Positions 1-9,109 of a stretch of 64,000 nucleotides of DNA are shown in pieces. The notes beneath the pieces are model-generated. The model was given only the letters and a program-made list of their open reading frames with translations. It was not told the origin of the DNA and ran no database searches. This DNA is from an uncultured Alistipes sp. (GTDB taxonomy: Bacteria > Bacteroidota > Bacteroidia > Bacteroidales > Rikenellaceae). The stretch lies in contig CAMWTS010000008.1 of the NCBI GenBank assembly GCA_947177225.1, forward strand, positions 1 to 64,000, read 5' to 3'. The first letter of the stretch is position 1; the number at the start of each line of letters is the position of its first letter. The translations under genes were made by a program, and so were the position numbers.

Positions 1-55
1 CTGCCCATTGGCGAGCGACAAGGCGCGGACGCAGAATGCCGCTTTTCATGGAAAA
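1..55. repeat. Long-hairpin element E0, right half only (cut by window edge)
   Basis: The window opens inside a copy of the long-hairpin family. The right inner arm CTGCCCATTGGCGAGCGAC, the AGAATGCCGC segment and the end CTTTTCATGGAAAA match the right halves of copies E5c and E6b. Its left half lies outside the window. It is followed after 2 nt by a complete copy, so the yidC 3' side carries at least two tandem copies. Confidence 0.8.
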
Positions 56-57
56 GG

Positions 58-180
58 TTTTTCGTCAAAAGGTGTTAGTAGCGGTGCCGACATGAAATTG
101 GCGCGGATAGGTTGTACTCGATGTACTACCTATTCGCGCCAATGATTGAGGTGACGCTAATGACGCCTTTTCACGAAAAA
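58..180. repeat. Long-hairpin element E1, 3' of yidC
   Basis: Complete 123-nt copy. Outer arms TTTTTCGTCAAAAGG and CCTTTTCACGAAAAA pair with one mismatch. Inner arms TTGGCGCGGATAGG and CCTATTCGCGCCAA pair apart from one mismatch, and GTAC-TCGAT-GTAC forms the tip. The right end stops 4 nt before the yidC stop codon. No coding potential and no classical terminator architecture: the T-run is at the outer 5' end of each strand, not after the stem. Confidence 0.88.
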
Positions 181-184
181 GAGC

Positions 185-2131
185 CTATCGCTGACGACGC
201 TGCTCTCTGTTAAGCTGTTGCTGCTGCTGACGCAACATGTCCTCGTAACGCTGCTGAAACTTCGACTTCTTCTTGGGACGGGCAGCCTTGGCCTCGATGT
301 TGGCTCGCACCTTGCTGTCATCGACATAACGGCGTATGAGATACATCTGCGTTATGGTGATGAGCTGCGAAAGGAAATAATAGTAGCACAGACCCGACGA
401 GTAGTTGTTGAAGAAGAACAGCATCATTATGGGCATCACGTAGACCATCATAACCTTCATACCGGCCATCTGAGGCTGTGCCGAAGCAGTCTGGTTGTAG
501 CTTACGTAAGAGTAACCGAACATGGCTATGGCCATGAGCAGAGCGAACAGACTCACATGATCGCCATAGAAAGGAATATTGAACGGCAGATTGATTACAC
601 TGTCGTATGACGACAGATCCGACGCCCACAGGAACGACTGACCGCGCAACTCGATGCTGGCGGGGAAGAAGCGGAACATGGCCCACAGGATCGGCATCTG
701 GATCAACAGCGGCAGACAACCGCCCATGGGGTTGATACCGGCCTTACGATACAGCTCCATCATAGCCTGCTGTTTCTTCATGGCGTCCTCCTTGCGCGGG
801 AACTTGGCATTGAGAGCCTCCAACTCAGGACGTATGACACGCATCTTGGCCGTCGAGAGGTAGCTCTTGTAAGTGAGCGGGAATATGACAGCCTTGACCA
901 GCAGCGTAAGAATCAGTATAATGAGACCGAAGCTGGGCAGATAGTTTTTCAACCACGAGAACAGAGGTATGGTCACCCAGCGATTGATCCAGCCCACGAG
1001 CCAGCCTCCCATAGGTACCATACGTTCGAGATGCACCGGTTCGCCCTCGAACTCGACACCTTTCAATATACGGTAGTCATTGGGACCGTAATAGAAGGCG
1101 AAATTATAGTCGCTCGAAGCCTTGTCGAGCGGCAGCGCGAGCGTTGCCGAGAAGGCCTTCATGAAATCGCGACCCTCTTGCTTACTGGTCGAGAACTCCA
1201 TATCGGCATCGAACGGAGTATTGCAGATGAAGGCCGATGCAAAATACTGCTGCTTGAAAGCCAGCCACGTCAGATCGCGATGATACTCGTGGCTGCCATC
1301 GGGTTCTATGTTATCCATATCGCCCTCCGAAGGCTGATAGTAGGCAATGGTCGTGGCCATATTCTCGTTCTGGAAGCCGCGCTCGTTCATATTGGAACGG
1401 TTGCTCCAATGCACACGCATGTTGTCGCGGCCGCCAAGATATGGCGTCATATCATGCAGGCGCACATCGAAGTCCACCAGATAGTCGCGGCTGGCATCGC
1501 CCGTATTGTGTATTTTGTAGACGAAATCGACATATGCGCGATCGAGCGTATCCATCGACAGACGCATGGCAAGCGTAGTCACATCACCGGCAACAGAGTG
1601 GTCGACGACACGGAATACGCAGTCGTCGGTGGCTATGCGACGATTGCCGGCCGGCGCAAACAGCTCCATGTCGAACCTGGCACTGGCAGGCTGCAACAAC
1701 TCCACCGGCTCGGTACGCTCCTCTGGCTTGTCGGCATAACGCGTATACTCTTTCAGGCGAACATTCGTCACCTTGGCACCGCGAGTCGAGAAATCGATCG
1801 CCATCACGTCGTTCTCGACAGTCACGATCTCGGCCTCGGCACTCTGAGCAGCAAGTACAGCCTCGCCCACAGCGGCTATCTCGGCCTGACGCACACGCTC
1901 GGCAGCCTCGGCACGTTCGGCCTCCTTCTCCTCTTCGGTGCGAGTATCCTGAGCCTCCAAAGCCGCCTGCTCCAAACGTTTGGCCTCGGCAATCTCGGCC
2001 ATTCGCTGCTGCTCGGCAAGCTGTTCACGCTTCCACTCGTTGTACTTTTCGGCCTGTTTGTTATTGTAGATGACGAATCCGACGAAGATCAGACCCATCA
2101 GCACCAGACCTATTATTGTTTTTTTATCCAT
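185..2131 (-). CDS. yidC: Membrane protein insertase YidC
   Basis: YidC/Oxa1 insertase that folds and inserts inner-membrane proteins alone or with SecYEG. I place the start at MDKKTIIGLV, ten codons inside the ORF, because this is the usual N-terminus in Bacteroidetes and the upstream residues look untranslated; this gives 648 aa. Visible parts are an N-terminal membrane segment (about residues 4-21), a charged Glu/Ala/Gln-rich stretch to about residue 95, a large periplasmic domain, and the conserved C-terminal helices beginning near SFGLIILILTLLVKAVIFPL. The tail is very basic with a Gln run, as expected for ribosome contact. It lies 30 nt after pyrG and probably shares its transcript. The stop codon is followed at 4 nt by long-hairpin element E1. 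Confidence 0.96.
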   Translation of the reverse strand: MDKKTIIGLVLMGLIFVGFVIYNNKQAEKYNEWKREQLAEQQRMAEIAEAKRLEQAALEAQDTRTEEEKEAERAEAAERVRQAEIAAVGEAVLAAQSAEAEIVTVENDVMAIDFSTRGAKVTNVRLKEYTRYADKPEERTEPVELLQPASARFDMELFAPAGNRRIATDDCVFRVVDHSVAGDVTTLAMRLSMDTLDRAYVDFVYKIHNTGDASRDYLVDFDVRLHDMTPYLGGRDNMRVHWSNRSNMNERGFQNENMATTIAYYQPSEGDMDNIEPDGSHEYHRDLTWLAFKQQYFASAFICNTPFDADMEFSTSKQEGRDFMKAFSATLALPLDKASSDYNFAFYYGPNDYRILKGVEFEGEPVHLERMVPMGGWLVGWINRWVTIPLFSWLKNYLPSFGLIILILTLLVKAVIFPLTYKSYLSTAKMRVIRPELEALNAKFPRKEDAMKKQQAMMELYRKAGINPMGGCLPLLIQMPILWAMFRFFPASIELRGQSFLWASDLSSYDSVINLPFNIPFYGDHVSLFALLMAIAMFGYSYVSYNQTASAQPQMAGMKVMMVYVMPIMMLFFFNNYSSGLCYYYFLSQLITITQMYLIRRYVDDSKVRANIEAKAARPKKKSKFQQRYEDMLRQQQQQLNREQRRQR

Positions 2132-2161
2132 CGTATAATCAAATATTTCTCTGTTTGACAA

Positions 2162-3796
2162 CTACTGCTTGCCGCCACGCTCTGCGTCATATTGCAGCGC
2201 AGAGGCCACAAATGCAACGAACAGCGGGTGGGGATTGGCCACCGTCGAACGGTATTCAGGGTGATACTGCGTACCGACGAACCAACGGTGAGAGGGGATC
2301 TCCACCACCTCAACCAGACCGGTATCGGGATTGACGCCCACGGCCTTCATGCCGGCAGCCTCGAACTGAGCGAGATAGTCGCTGTTGAACTCGTAGCGAT
2401 GACGATGACGCTCGACCACACTCTGCGAGCCATAAGCCTCCGCAACCTTCGAACCGGCGGCCAGATGACACGGATAACCGCCAAGACGCATCGTACCGCC
2501 CTTGGCCGTCACGCCTTTCTGCTCCTCCATCAAATCGATCACCGGGTGTGCGGTCGCCTGCTCCATCTCGCTCGAATTGGCATCGCTCCAACCCAGAACG
2601 TTGCGTGCGAACTCAATGACGGCGCACTGCATTCCCAGGCATATGCCGAAGAAGGGAACATCGTTCTCACGCGCATAACGCACGGCGGTCAGCTTGCCCT
2701 CTATGCCGCGATTGCCGAATCCCGGAGCCACCAGCACGGCCGACATTCCGCCCAGACTCTCGGCCACGTTGTCGGGAGTAAGACGCTCGGAATTGACATA
2801 ATGCAACTTCACCTTGCAGTCGTTGACGGCACCGGCATGTATAAACGATTCGCTTATCGACTTATAGGCATCGGGCAGTTCGGTGTATTTGCCCACCAGT
2901 GCGATGTCGACTCTGCGCGACGGGTGCTTCACACGCTCCACGAAAGCGCTCCAGGCCGCCATATCAGGCTCCTGCTCGGCTTCCAGTCCGAGTTTGTGCA
3001 GCAGCACCTCGTCGAGATGCTGGGCGTGCATGCGCAACGGCACCTCGTAGATCGTCGGCACATCGATCGACTCCACCACGGCCTCGGGTGCCACGTTGCA
3101 GAACAGTGCGACCTTTCGGCGTATGTCGGCGTTGAGCGGGTGCTCAGAACGCAGCACCAGTACGTCGGGCTGCAAACCGTTCGAGAGCAGATCCTTCACC
3201 GAGTGCTGCGTGGGCTTGGTCTTCAACTCGCCCGAAGCGGCCATATAGGGGATCAGTGTAAGGTGTACCAACACCGTATTCTGATAGCCCAGCGCATAGC
3301 GCAGCTGACGCACCGACTCGATAAACGGCAGCGACTCTATGTCGCCCACCGTACCGCCTATCTCGGTGATGATGACATCGTACTTCTTGGTGGTGCCGAG
3401 CAGTTGTATGCGGCGCTTGATCTCGTCGGTGATATGGGGAATAACCTGCACGGTCTTGCCCAGGAACTCGCCGCGACGCTCCTTCTCGATGACGCTCTTA
3501 TAGATTTTGCCAGTCGTGACGTTGTTGTTTTTCGTCGTCTGGATCGACGTGAAACGCTCGTAGTGTCCCAAATCGAGATCGGTCTCCGTACCGTCTTCGG
3601 TCACGTAGCACTCGCCATGCTCATAGGGATTGAGCGTACCCGGATCGACATTGATATAGGGGTCGAGTTTCTGTATGGTCACCGAATATCCGCGAGCCTG
3701 CAACAGACGCGCTATCGATGCCGAGATTATGCCCTTGCCAAGCGACGAGGCCACACCGCCCGTCACGAAAATGTACTTTGGTTTAGATAACTTCAT
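2162..3796 (-). CDS. pyrG: CTP synthase
   Basis: CTP synthase converts UTP, ATP and glutamine to CTP in the cytosol, the last step of pyrimidine nucleotide synthesis. The 544-aa length is normal. The N-terminal synthetase domain opens with the P-loop region VTGGVASSLGKG. The C-terminal class I glutamine amidotransferase domain has the nucleophile motif GICLGMQ near residue 390 and the catalytic YHPEYRS motif near the end. It starts 20 nt after the DUF349 gene stop and is followed after 30 nt by yidC, so the three minus-strand genes look like one operon. No attenuator-like run is visible in the short leader. Confidence 0.98.
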   Translation of the reverse strand: MKLSKPKYIFVTGGVASSLGKGIISASIARLLQARGYSVTIQKLDPYINVDPGTLNPYEHGECYVTEDGTETDLDLGHYERFTSIQTTKNNNVTTGKIYKSVIEKERRGEFLGKTVQVIPHITDEIKRRIQLLGTTKKYDVIITEIGGTVGDIESLPFIESVRQLRYALGYQNTVLVHLTLIPYMAASGELKTKPTQHSVKDLLSNGLQPDVLVLRSEHPLNADIRRKVALFCNVAPEAVVESIDVPTIYEVPLRMHAQHLDEVLLHKLGLEAEQEPDMAAWSAFVERVKHPSRRVDIALVGKYTELPDAYKSISESFIHAGAVNDCKVKLHYVNSERLTPDNVAESLGGMSAVLVAPGFGNRGIEGKLTAVRYARENDVPFFGICLGMQCAVIEFARNVLGWSDANSSEMEQATAHPVIDLMEEQKGVTAKGGTMRLGGYPCHLAAGSKVAEAYGSQSVVERHRHRYEFNSDYLAQFEAAGMKAVGVNPDTGLVEVVEIPSHRWFVGTQYHPEYRSTVANPHPLFVAFVASALQYDAERGGKQ

Positions 3797-3816
3797 TTTA
3801 TATATTAAGTAGTCTG

Positions 3817-5805
3817 TTACTCTTGCTTCGACGACTCGGCCTCCTGACGGTCGATCATACGCACTTTCTCTATGGTATCGGCCATCTCACGCTTGGCACG
3901 CTCGATCTTCTCGCGCACGTCGGCTATCATGGCATCGGCGTTCTTCGACTTGGCGAAGAAGCCTATATTATTCTCCAACAGTGCAATATCCTGCTCCATC
4001 TGGCGTACCTTGTTATAGAGACGCTCGCGCTCGGAACGCAGGCGGCGGTCACCCTTCATGCCCGACACCTTATCTTTGAAACGATTCATCGAGCGGTCGC
4101 GCTCCGACGAACGCAGCGTCGAGAACATCTCATCGACAACGGCCTTGTACTGCTTCTGTACGGCATCTTTCTGCTTGATGGGCACGAATCCTATCTCGCT
4201 CCAACGGCGTTGGAAATCCTTTATCATCTCGAAGCCTCCGGCCTTGATATCGGCCTCGCGCATCTCCGCCAGCAGAGCCTGCTTGCGCACAAGGTTCTGT
4301 TCGTGCTCGTCATCGACGGCCGAGAAGTGCTTGGCCTTGCGCTCGAAGAAAGCATCGCACGCAGCACGGAAACGCTTCCATACCTGATCCGAATAGCGGC
4401 GCGACACGGCTCCGATACCCTTCCATTTGGCCTGCAAGGCTATCAACTCGTCGGTGGCATGTTTCCAATCCTCGCTCGTTGAGAGTGCCTCGGCCTGAGC
4501 GCATATCTCCTGCTTCAAGGCAAGATTGTGCTCCATCTCGCTCTTCACACCGGCATAGAAATCGCGTTTCAGCTCGAAAAACTTGTCGCATGCACTGCGG
4601 AAACGCTCGTATATGCGGTTGTTCTCTTTCTTGGGGGCGAAGCCTATCGTCTTCCACACCTTCTGTATTTCGAGCAGCTGCTCGCTGGCCTTGTTCCAAT
4701 CCTTGCGCGTGGTGCAGGGCGCGGTCAGCAGCGCTTCGGTCTTCTCGCACAGACCGGTCTTCAATTCGAGGTTTTTCGTCTGCTCGTTCTTCAAGCCCTC
4801 GAAATACTCCTGATGCTGCTTGTTGATGCGGCTCGACGCCTCCTTGAAACGCTCCCACAGCGTCTCCTTATACTCGTTGGCCACGGGTCCGGTCTCGCGC
4901 CACTCGTCGTGCAGTTTCTGCAACTTGCGGAAAGCCTCGACGATCGACGGCTCCATTATCAGAGCCTCGGCCTGCTCGCAGAGCGAGAGCTTGGCCTCGT
5001 AGTTCTTTTTGAGATCGAGGTCGCGCAACTCCTTGTTGATCTTGATGAAATTGTAGAAATTCTCCACATGGAGGTTGTAGGTCTCCCACAGATCCTTGAC
5101 ACTCTGCTGCGGCACCAGTCCCGTATCCTTCCAGCGCTGCTGCAACTCGCGGAAGCGCGCGAAAGTGGTATTCATCGTCTCGTCGGAATTGACCAGCTCC
5201 TTCAACTCCTCGATTATCTGCAACTTCGTAGCGAGGTTCTTCTCCTTGTCGGCCTCGATCTGCGCCATATACTTGTCGCGATGCTCGCGATAGATGGCAA
5301 ACAGCTCCTTGAAGCGAGCCTCGGCGCGATCGGGTGCGGGAGCGAACTCCTCCTCCTTTCCGCCGGCCTCGATGAACTCACGGCGGGCAGCCTCCACCTC
5401 CGAACGGTGACGTTTGTAGAATGCTATCTTAATGGCCTCGACCGTGCGGCGCAGCGTCTGCACAGGCTCATTTTCGATCTTCGACGAGAACAGCTCCACC
5501 AACTCCGATTTGCTCTTGCCAATGAGTTCGTCTCCCGCTGCGGCATCAGCCGACTCCATCTCGGCAGCACGCTCCTCGGCCGTCTCCTCGCCTATCTCCA
5601 ATCCCGCCTCATCGGCAGCAAGCGCCGCCTCCTCGTCGGCAAAATCGGCATTATGACTCGGTGCAACCGGCTGCTCGTCACAAGCGAGCGATTCGGTGGT
5701 CTCAACTTCGGCAGCCGCAACGGCGGCATTCGTCTGCGTATCTTCGGCAACATTGCCGACTGGCTCCACGGGAGCCGTAAGATCGATTTTTTCAGTAGCC
5801 ATCAC
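3817..5805 (-). CDS. DUF349 repeat protein
   Basis: A 662-aa predicted cytosolic protein of the DUF349 family, common in Bacteroidetes and of unknown biochemical role. The first ~115 residues are acidic and Ala/Glu-rich. The rest is a series of about six helical repeats of roughly 70-80 residues, recognisable by the recurring pattern L-x-x-W-K/R-x-x-G followed by a W/F-x-x-F/Y (for example RWKDTG, EWRETG, VWKTIG, KWKGIG, RWSEIG). Coiled-coil content is high. There are two adjacent ATG codons and either could be used. It heads a presumed operon with pyrG and yidC. I do not assign a function; the repeats suggest a scaffold. Confidence 0.85.
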   Translation of the reverse strand: MMATEKIDLTAPVEPVGNVAEDTQTNAAVAAAEVETTESLACDEQPVAPSHNADFADEEAALAADEAGLEIGEETAEERAAEMESADAAAGDELIGKSKSELVELFSSKIENEPVQTLRRTVEAIKIAFYKRHRSEVEAARREFIEAGGKEEEFAPAPDRAEARFKELFAIYREHRDKYMAQIEADKEKNLATKLQIIEELKELVNSDETMNTTFARFRELQQRWKDTGLVPQQSVKDLWETYNLHVENFYNFIKINKELRDLDLKKNYEAKLSLCEQAEALIMEPSIVEAFRKLQKLHDEWRETGPVANEYKETLWERFKEASSRINKQHQEYFEGLKNEQTKNLELKTGLCEKTEALLTAPCTTRKDWNKASEQLLEIQKVWKTIGFAPKKENNRIYERFRSACDKFFELKRDFYAGVKSEMEHNLALKQEICAQAEALSTSEDWKHATDELIALQAKWKGIGAVSRRYSDQVWKRFRAACDAFFERKAKHFSAVDDEHEQNLVRKQALLAEMREADIKAGGFEMIKDFQRRWSEIGFVPIKQKDAVQKQYKAVVDEMFSTLRSSERDRSMNRFKDKVSGMKGDRRLRSERERLYNKVRQMEQDIALLENNIGFFAKSKNADAMIADVREKIERAKREMADTIEKVRMIDRQEAESSKQE

Positions 5806-5850
5806 TTCTTTGTTTTAAAGTTACGCCCACGCATAAGCATGGAAATCGGG

Positions 5851-5909
5851 CAAAGATAACAATTTTTGCCAATTATTCATCGTATTATTCCAAGAATTTG
5901 CTAACTTCG
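5851..5909. promoter_or_regulatory. Divergent promoter region, DUF349 / response regulator
   Basis: Between the divergent starts there is a minus-strand TATCTTTG (seen as CAAAGATA at 5851-5858) and a plus-strand TAACTTCG (5902-5909). Both resemble the Bacteroidetes -7 box TAnnTTTG. I could not place convincing -33 TTG boxes at the right distance, so only the -7 elements are proposed. Confidence 0.45.
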
Positions 5910-5940
5910 CGCACAGTTATTCAAACCGGCTTCGAACATT

Positions 5941-6615
5941 ATGTATCGCATTCTGATTATAGACGACGAAATCGACATCTTGGAGTTTGTAAAATACAAT
6001 CTCAGCCGCGACGGCTACCAGGTATACACCGCCTGCAACGGCCGCGAAGGTGTCGAAAAGGCCGTCGAGATACGTCCGCATCTGATACTGCTCGACATGA
6101 TGATGCCCGTAATGAACGGCATCGAGACCTGCCGCGCAATCAGGGAGCACGACGATCTCCGGCAGACGATGATCGTCTTTCTCTCGGCACTCAATCAGGA
6201 GGAGCAGCAACTCGCCGGCTTCGGCGCAGGCGCCGACGACTACATCACCAAACCGATAAGAATGACCCTGCTGCGAAGCCGCGTGGGAGCCATCATGAAG
6301 CGCATCGAAGCAGAAGAGTGCGACACGGCCGCTGCCGCCGCACGGCCGACCGACATAAGGCTCGATCGCGAGCACTTCGTCGTACACACCGCGCAGGGCG
6401 AACTGACCATGCCGCGCAAGGAGTTCGCGCTGTTGGAGCTGCTCGCATCCTCGCCCGGACGTCTGTTCACCCGCGAGGAGATCTACTCGCGAGTATGGGG
6501 CAAAGATGTCGTGGTGGGCGACCGCACCATCGACGTCCACATTCGCAAACTGCGACAGAAGATAGGCGACAAACGCATCTTAACGGTCAAGGGCATGGGC
6601 TACAAGTTCGAGTAG
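5941..6615 (+). CDS. OmpR/PhoB-type response regulator, orphan
   Basis: Two-domain transcriptional regulator of 224 aa. The receiver domain has the acidic pair IIDDE (residues 8-10), phosphoacceptor Asp52 in LLDMMMP, and the conserved Lys in YITKPI near residue 105. The C-terminal winged helix (about residues 130-224) carries the typical REEIYSRVWGKD and RTIDVHIRKLRQKIG segments. It resembles Bacteroides RprY. No histidine kinase is adjacent: the left neighbour is the divergent DUF349 operon and the right neighbour is ackA after 280 nt, so its partner lies elsewhere. Confidence 0.93.
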   Translation: MYRILIIDDEIDILEFVKYNLSRDGYQVYTACNGREGVEKAVEIRPHLILLDMMMPVMNGIETCRAIREHDDLRQTMIVFLSALNQEEQQLAGFGAGADDYITKPIRMTLLRSRVGAIMKRIEAEECDTAAAAARPTDIRLDREHFVVHTAQGELTMPRKEFALLELLASSPGRLFTREEIYSRVWGKDVVVGDRTIDVHIRKLRQKIGDKRILTVKGMGYKFE

Positions 6616-6895
6616 CCGGCAAAGCAGCCGCACATCGTTCGACAGCATTTCGCAGACGCCCGTTTCCCGCCCGACAGCACCCCGCATGCACCTGGCGCAC
6701 TTCGCATAACCGAATCAATCACGGAAAAAATATCCGCCTTCGGCACACCGGCAACTGCGCCGCATCGTCATTTTTGTCCAATCGGAATAAAAAACTGCTG
6801 AAAATGTTTTAACTTCATTGCGCAATCGCAGTTTATGCTTATCTTTGTAAGCATTTAGACGTATTTTCAAACAAACTATAAGACAAATTTCTCAA
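6616..6895 (+). promoter_or_regulatory. Intergenic region with ackA promoter
   Basis: This 280-nt gap holds a good Bacteroidetes promoter at 6818-6847: TTG (6818-6820), a 19-nt spacer and TATCTTTG (6840-6847), about 50 nt before the ackA ATG. The first ~100 nt after the regulator stop are GC-rich without a clear ORF or terminator. Confidence 0.7.
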
Positions 6896-8110
6896 ATGGT
6901 TATTTTGGTTCTTAACTGCGGAAGCTCGTCGATAAAGTATCAGGTACTCGACATCGACGCTTCGTCGCATAAGTTGCTTGCCAAAGGACTCGTCGAGCGC
7001 ATCGGCCTGCCCGAAGGAGATCTCACACATAAGCCCGCGGGCAAAACGCCGTTCGAACTTCATCGTCCGATAGCCGATCACACCACTGGCATCAAACTGG
7101 TGCTCGAAGCCCTGACCGACAGCGGGCACGGAGTAATATCGTCGCTCGAAGAGCTGGCCGCCGTAGGCCACCGCGTGGCGCACGGAGGTGAATACTTCGA
7201 CGACAGCGTGATCGTCGACCACGACGTAAAGGCCAAAATCGAAGAGCTGTTCTCCATAGCCCCGCTGCACAATCCGGCCAACATGGAGGGCATACTCTCC
7301 ATCGAGCGCGTCCTGCCCGAAATCACGCAGGTAGCGGTGTTCGACACCTCGTTCCACCACTCGATTCCCGCCGTCAACTACATGTACGCCATACCCTACG
7401 AGTATTACGAACGCTATCGCGTACGCAAATACGGATTCCACGGCACCAGCCATAAATACGTGGCCACGAAAGGCGCCCGACTGGCAGGCATAGATCTGGC
7501 CGCCTCGCGCATCATCACCTGCCACATAGGCAACGGAGCCTCCATAACGGCTGTCATGAACGGCCGTTCGTTCGACACCTCGATGGGCTTCTCCCCGCTC
7601 GACGGCTTGGAGATGGGCACGCGTTCGGGATCGATCGACGCCAGTGCCGCCACATATATCGGCGCACACGAACACATGGACTACACGGCTCTGGAATCGA
7701 TGCTCAACAAGCGTTCGGGATTGCTTGGCGTCTCGGGTATATCGAGCGACATGCGCGACATCGACACCGCCTACGACAACGGCGAGGAGCGAGCCATTCT
7801 GGCGCGCGACATGTACTATTCGCGAGTGAAGAAATTCATCGGCTGCTATGCCGCCGAGATGGGCGGCGTCGATCTGATAGTCTTCACGGGCGGCGTGGGA
7901 GAAAACTCCAAGGAGCTGCGCGAGGGAGCTTGTACCGGACTGGAATTCATGGGCATAGAGATCGACAATGCCGCCAACGACAATATCGAGCGCGGCAGCG
8001 ACGCCGTCATATCGACCCCTTCGTCGAAAGTCAAGGTCGCCGTGATCTGCACCGATGAGGAGCTGATGATAGCCACCGACACCTACCGACTCGTAAACCA
8101 ATTAAGATAA
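6896..8110 (+). CDS. ackA: Acetate kinase
   Basis: Acetate kinase interconverts acetyl phosphate plus ADP with acetate plus ATP and yields ATP in anaerobic fermentation. The 404-aa length is normal. ASKHA-fold signatures are visible: NCGSSSIKY at the N-terminus, FDTSFH and the YGFHGTSHKY motif mid-protein, HIGNGASITA, and FTGGVGENS near the C-terminus. It heads a plus-strand run with a ptb-like gene (20 nt downstream) and buk. No classical phosphotransacetylase for acetyl-CoA is in the window, so acetyl phosphate must come from another locus or from the neighbouring acyltransferase. Confidence 0.97.
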   Translation: MVILVLNCGSSSIKYQVLDIDASSHKLLAKGLVERIGLPEGDLTHKPAGKTPFELHRPIADHTTGIKLVLEALTDSGHGVISSLEELAAVGHRVAHGGEYFDDSVIVDHDVKAKIEELFSIAPLHNPANMEGILSIERVLPEITQVAVFDTSFHHSIPAVNYMYAIPYEYYERYRVRKYGFHGTSHKYVATKGARLAGIDLAASRIITCHIGNGASITAVMNGRSFDTSMGFSPLDGLEMGTRSGSIDASAATYIGAHEHMDYTALESMLNKRSGLLGVSGISSDMRDIDTAYDNGEERAILARDMYYSRVKKFIGCYAAEMGGVDLIVFTGGVGENSKELREGACTGLEFMGIEIDNAANDNIERGSDAVISTPSSKVKVAVICTDEELMIATDTYRLVNQLR

Positions 8111-8130
8111 ACCTTTAAAACTTCAAAAAT

Positions 8131-9036
8131 ATGATAAGACATCTTTCGGAAATAGTAGAAGCCGCCCGCAAGGGAGGCAAGAAGCGTCTGGCCGTAGCCT
8201 ACGGTCAGGACAGCCACACCATCGAAGCCGTGTACGACGCCTACAAGGAGGGTTTGGTCGAGCCGACTCTGTTCGGCGACCGCAGCGTCATCGAAGAGAC
8301 ATGCCGCCAGCTGGGCATCGACCCCTCGATCTTCAACATCGTCGACGAGAAGAGCGACGTGAAATGCGTAAAGCTCGCCGTCGATGCTGTCGTATCGGGC
8401 AATGCCGACGTGCTGATGAAAGGTCTTGTTTCGACCGACAAATACATGCGCGGCATACTCAACAAGGAGGCCGGACTGTTCCCGCCGAAAGGCACGCTGA
8501 GCCACGTATCGGTCATCGAGCTGCCCGAATATCACAAGCTCCTGTGCGTATCCGACGTAGCGGTCATTCCCCAGCCCGACTTCAAGCAGAAGACGGTCAT
8601 CATCGGCTATCTGCGTTCGACGGCCAACCTGCTCGGCGTGGAGACTCCCAAAATCGCCTGCATAGCTCCGTCGGAGCAGCTGCTGCCGGCCGTACAGTCG
8701 TCGACCGAGGGCGCACTGCTCGCCAAGATGGGCGACCGCGGACAGCTGGGCAAAGTCATCGTCGACGGTCCTCTGTCGCTCGACGTCGCACTTTACAAGG
8801 AGGTGGCGGAGCACAAGAAGGTCACCGGTTCGAGCGTTGCCGGCGATGCCGACTGCCTGTTGTTCCCCAACCTCGAATCGGCCAACGTATTCTTCAAGGC
8901 CGCTTCGCACATAGGTCATGCCGAGTTGGCCGCCATGGTCATGGGCACAAAAGTACCGTGCGTCCTGACCTCGCGCGGCGATACGCCCCAAACCAAGAAA
9001 TATTCGATAGCCCTGGCTTGCCTCGCGGCAAAATAG
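8131..9036 (+). CDS. ptb: Phosphate butyryltransferase-type acyltransferase
   Basis: A 301-aa member of the phosphate acetyl/butyryltransferase family, which exchanges CoA for phosphate on short acyl-CoAs. Length and the absence of an N-terminal regulatory domain fit phosphate butyryltransferase better than Pta, and the gene sits directly before a butyrate-kinase gene. Conserved stretches include GNADVLMKGLVST, VIPQPDFKQK, VDGPLSLDVA and CLLFPNLESAN. Substrate range (butyryl, isobutyryl, isovaleryl or acetyl) cannot be read from the sequence. It lies between ackA (20 nt) and buk (73 nt) on the same strand. Confidence 0.85.
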   Translation: MIRHLSEIVEAARKGGKKRLAVAYGQDSHTIEAVYDAYKEGLVEPTLFGDRSVIEETCRQLGIDPSIFNIVDEKSDVKCVKLAVDAVVSGNADVLMKGLVSTDKYMRGILNKEAGLFPPKGTLSHVSVIELPEYHKLLCVSDVAVIPQPDFKQKTVIIGYLRSTANLLGVETPKIACIAPSEQLLPAVQSSTEGALLAKMGDRGQLGKVIVDGPLSLDVALYKEVAEHKKVTGSSVAGDADCLLFPNLESANVFFKAASHIGHAELAAMVMGTKVPCVLTSRGDTPQTKKYSIALACLAAK

Positions 9037-9109
9037 AGCGGCATAATCCGACAATGCCAAAGTAATGCCGCAAACATAGACTAACGACATTATCCACTAC
9101 ATTGCAATT

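Noticed and set aside
1031-2158. Long plus-strand ORFs opposite yidC, pyrG, DUF349, nadE, trkA, GH2 and the glycogen genes (for example 51946-54561 and 59536-61149)
   Set aside because: They mirror well-recognised genes on the other strand, are rich in His/Arg/Leu as expected of antisense frames in GC-rich DNA, and show no domains.
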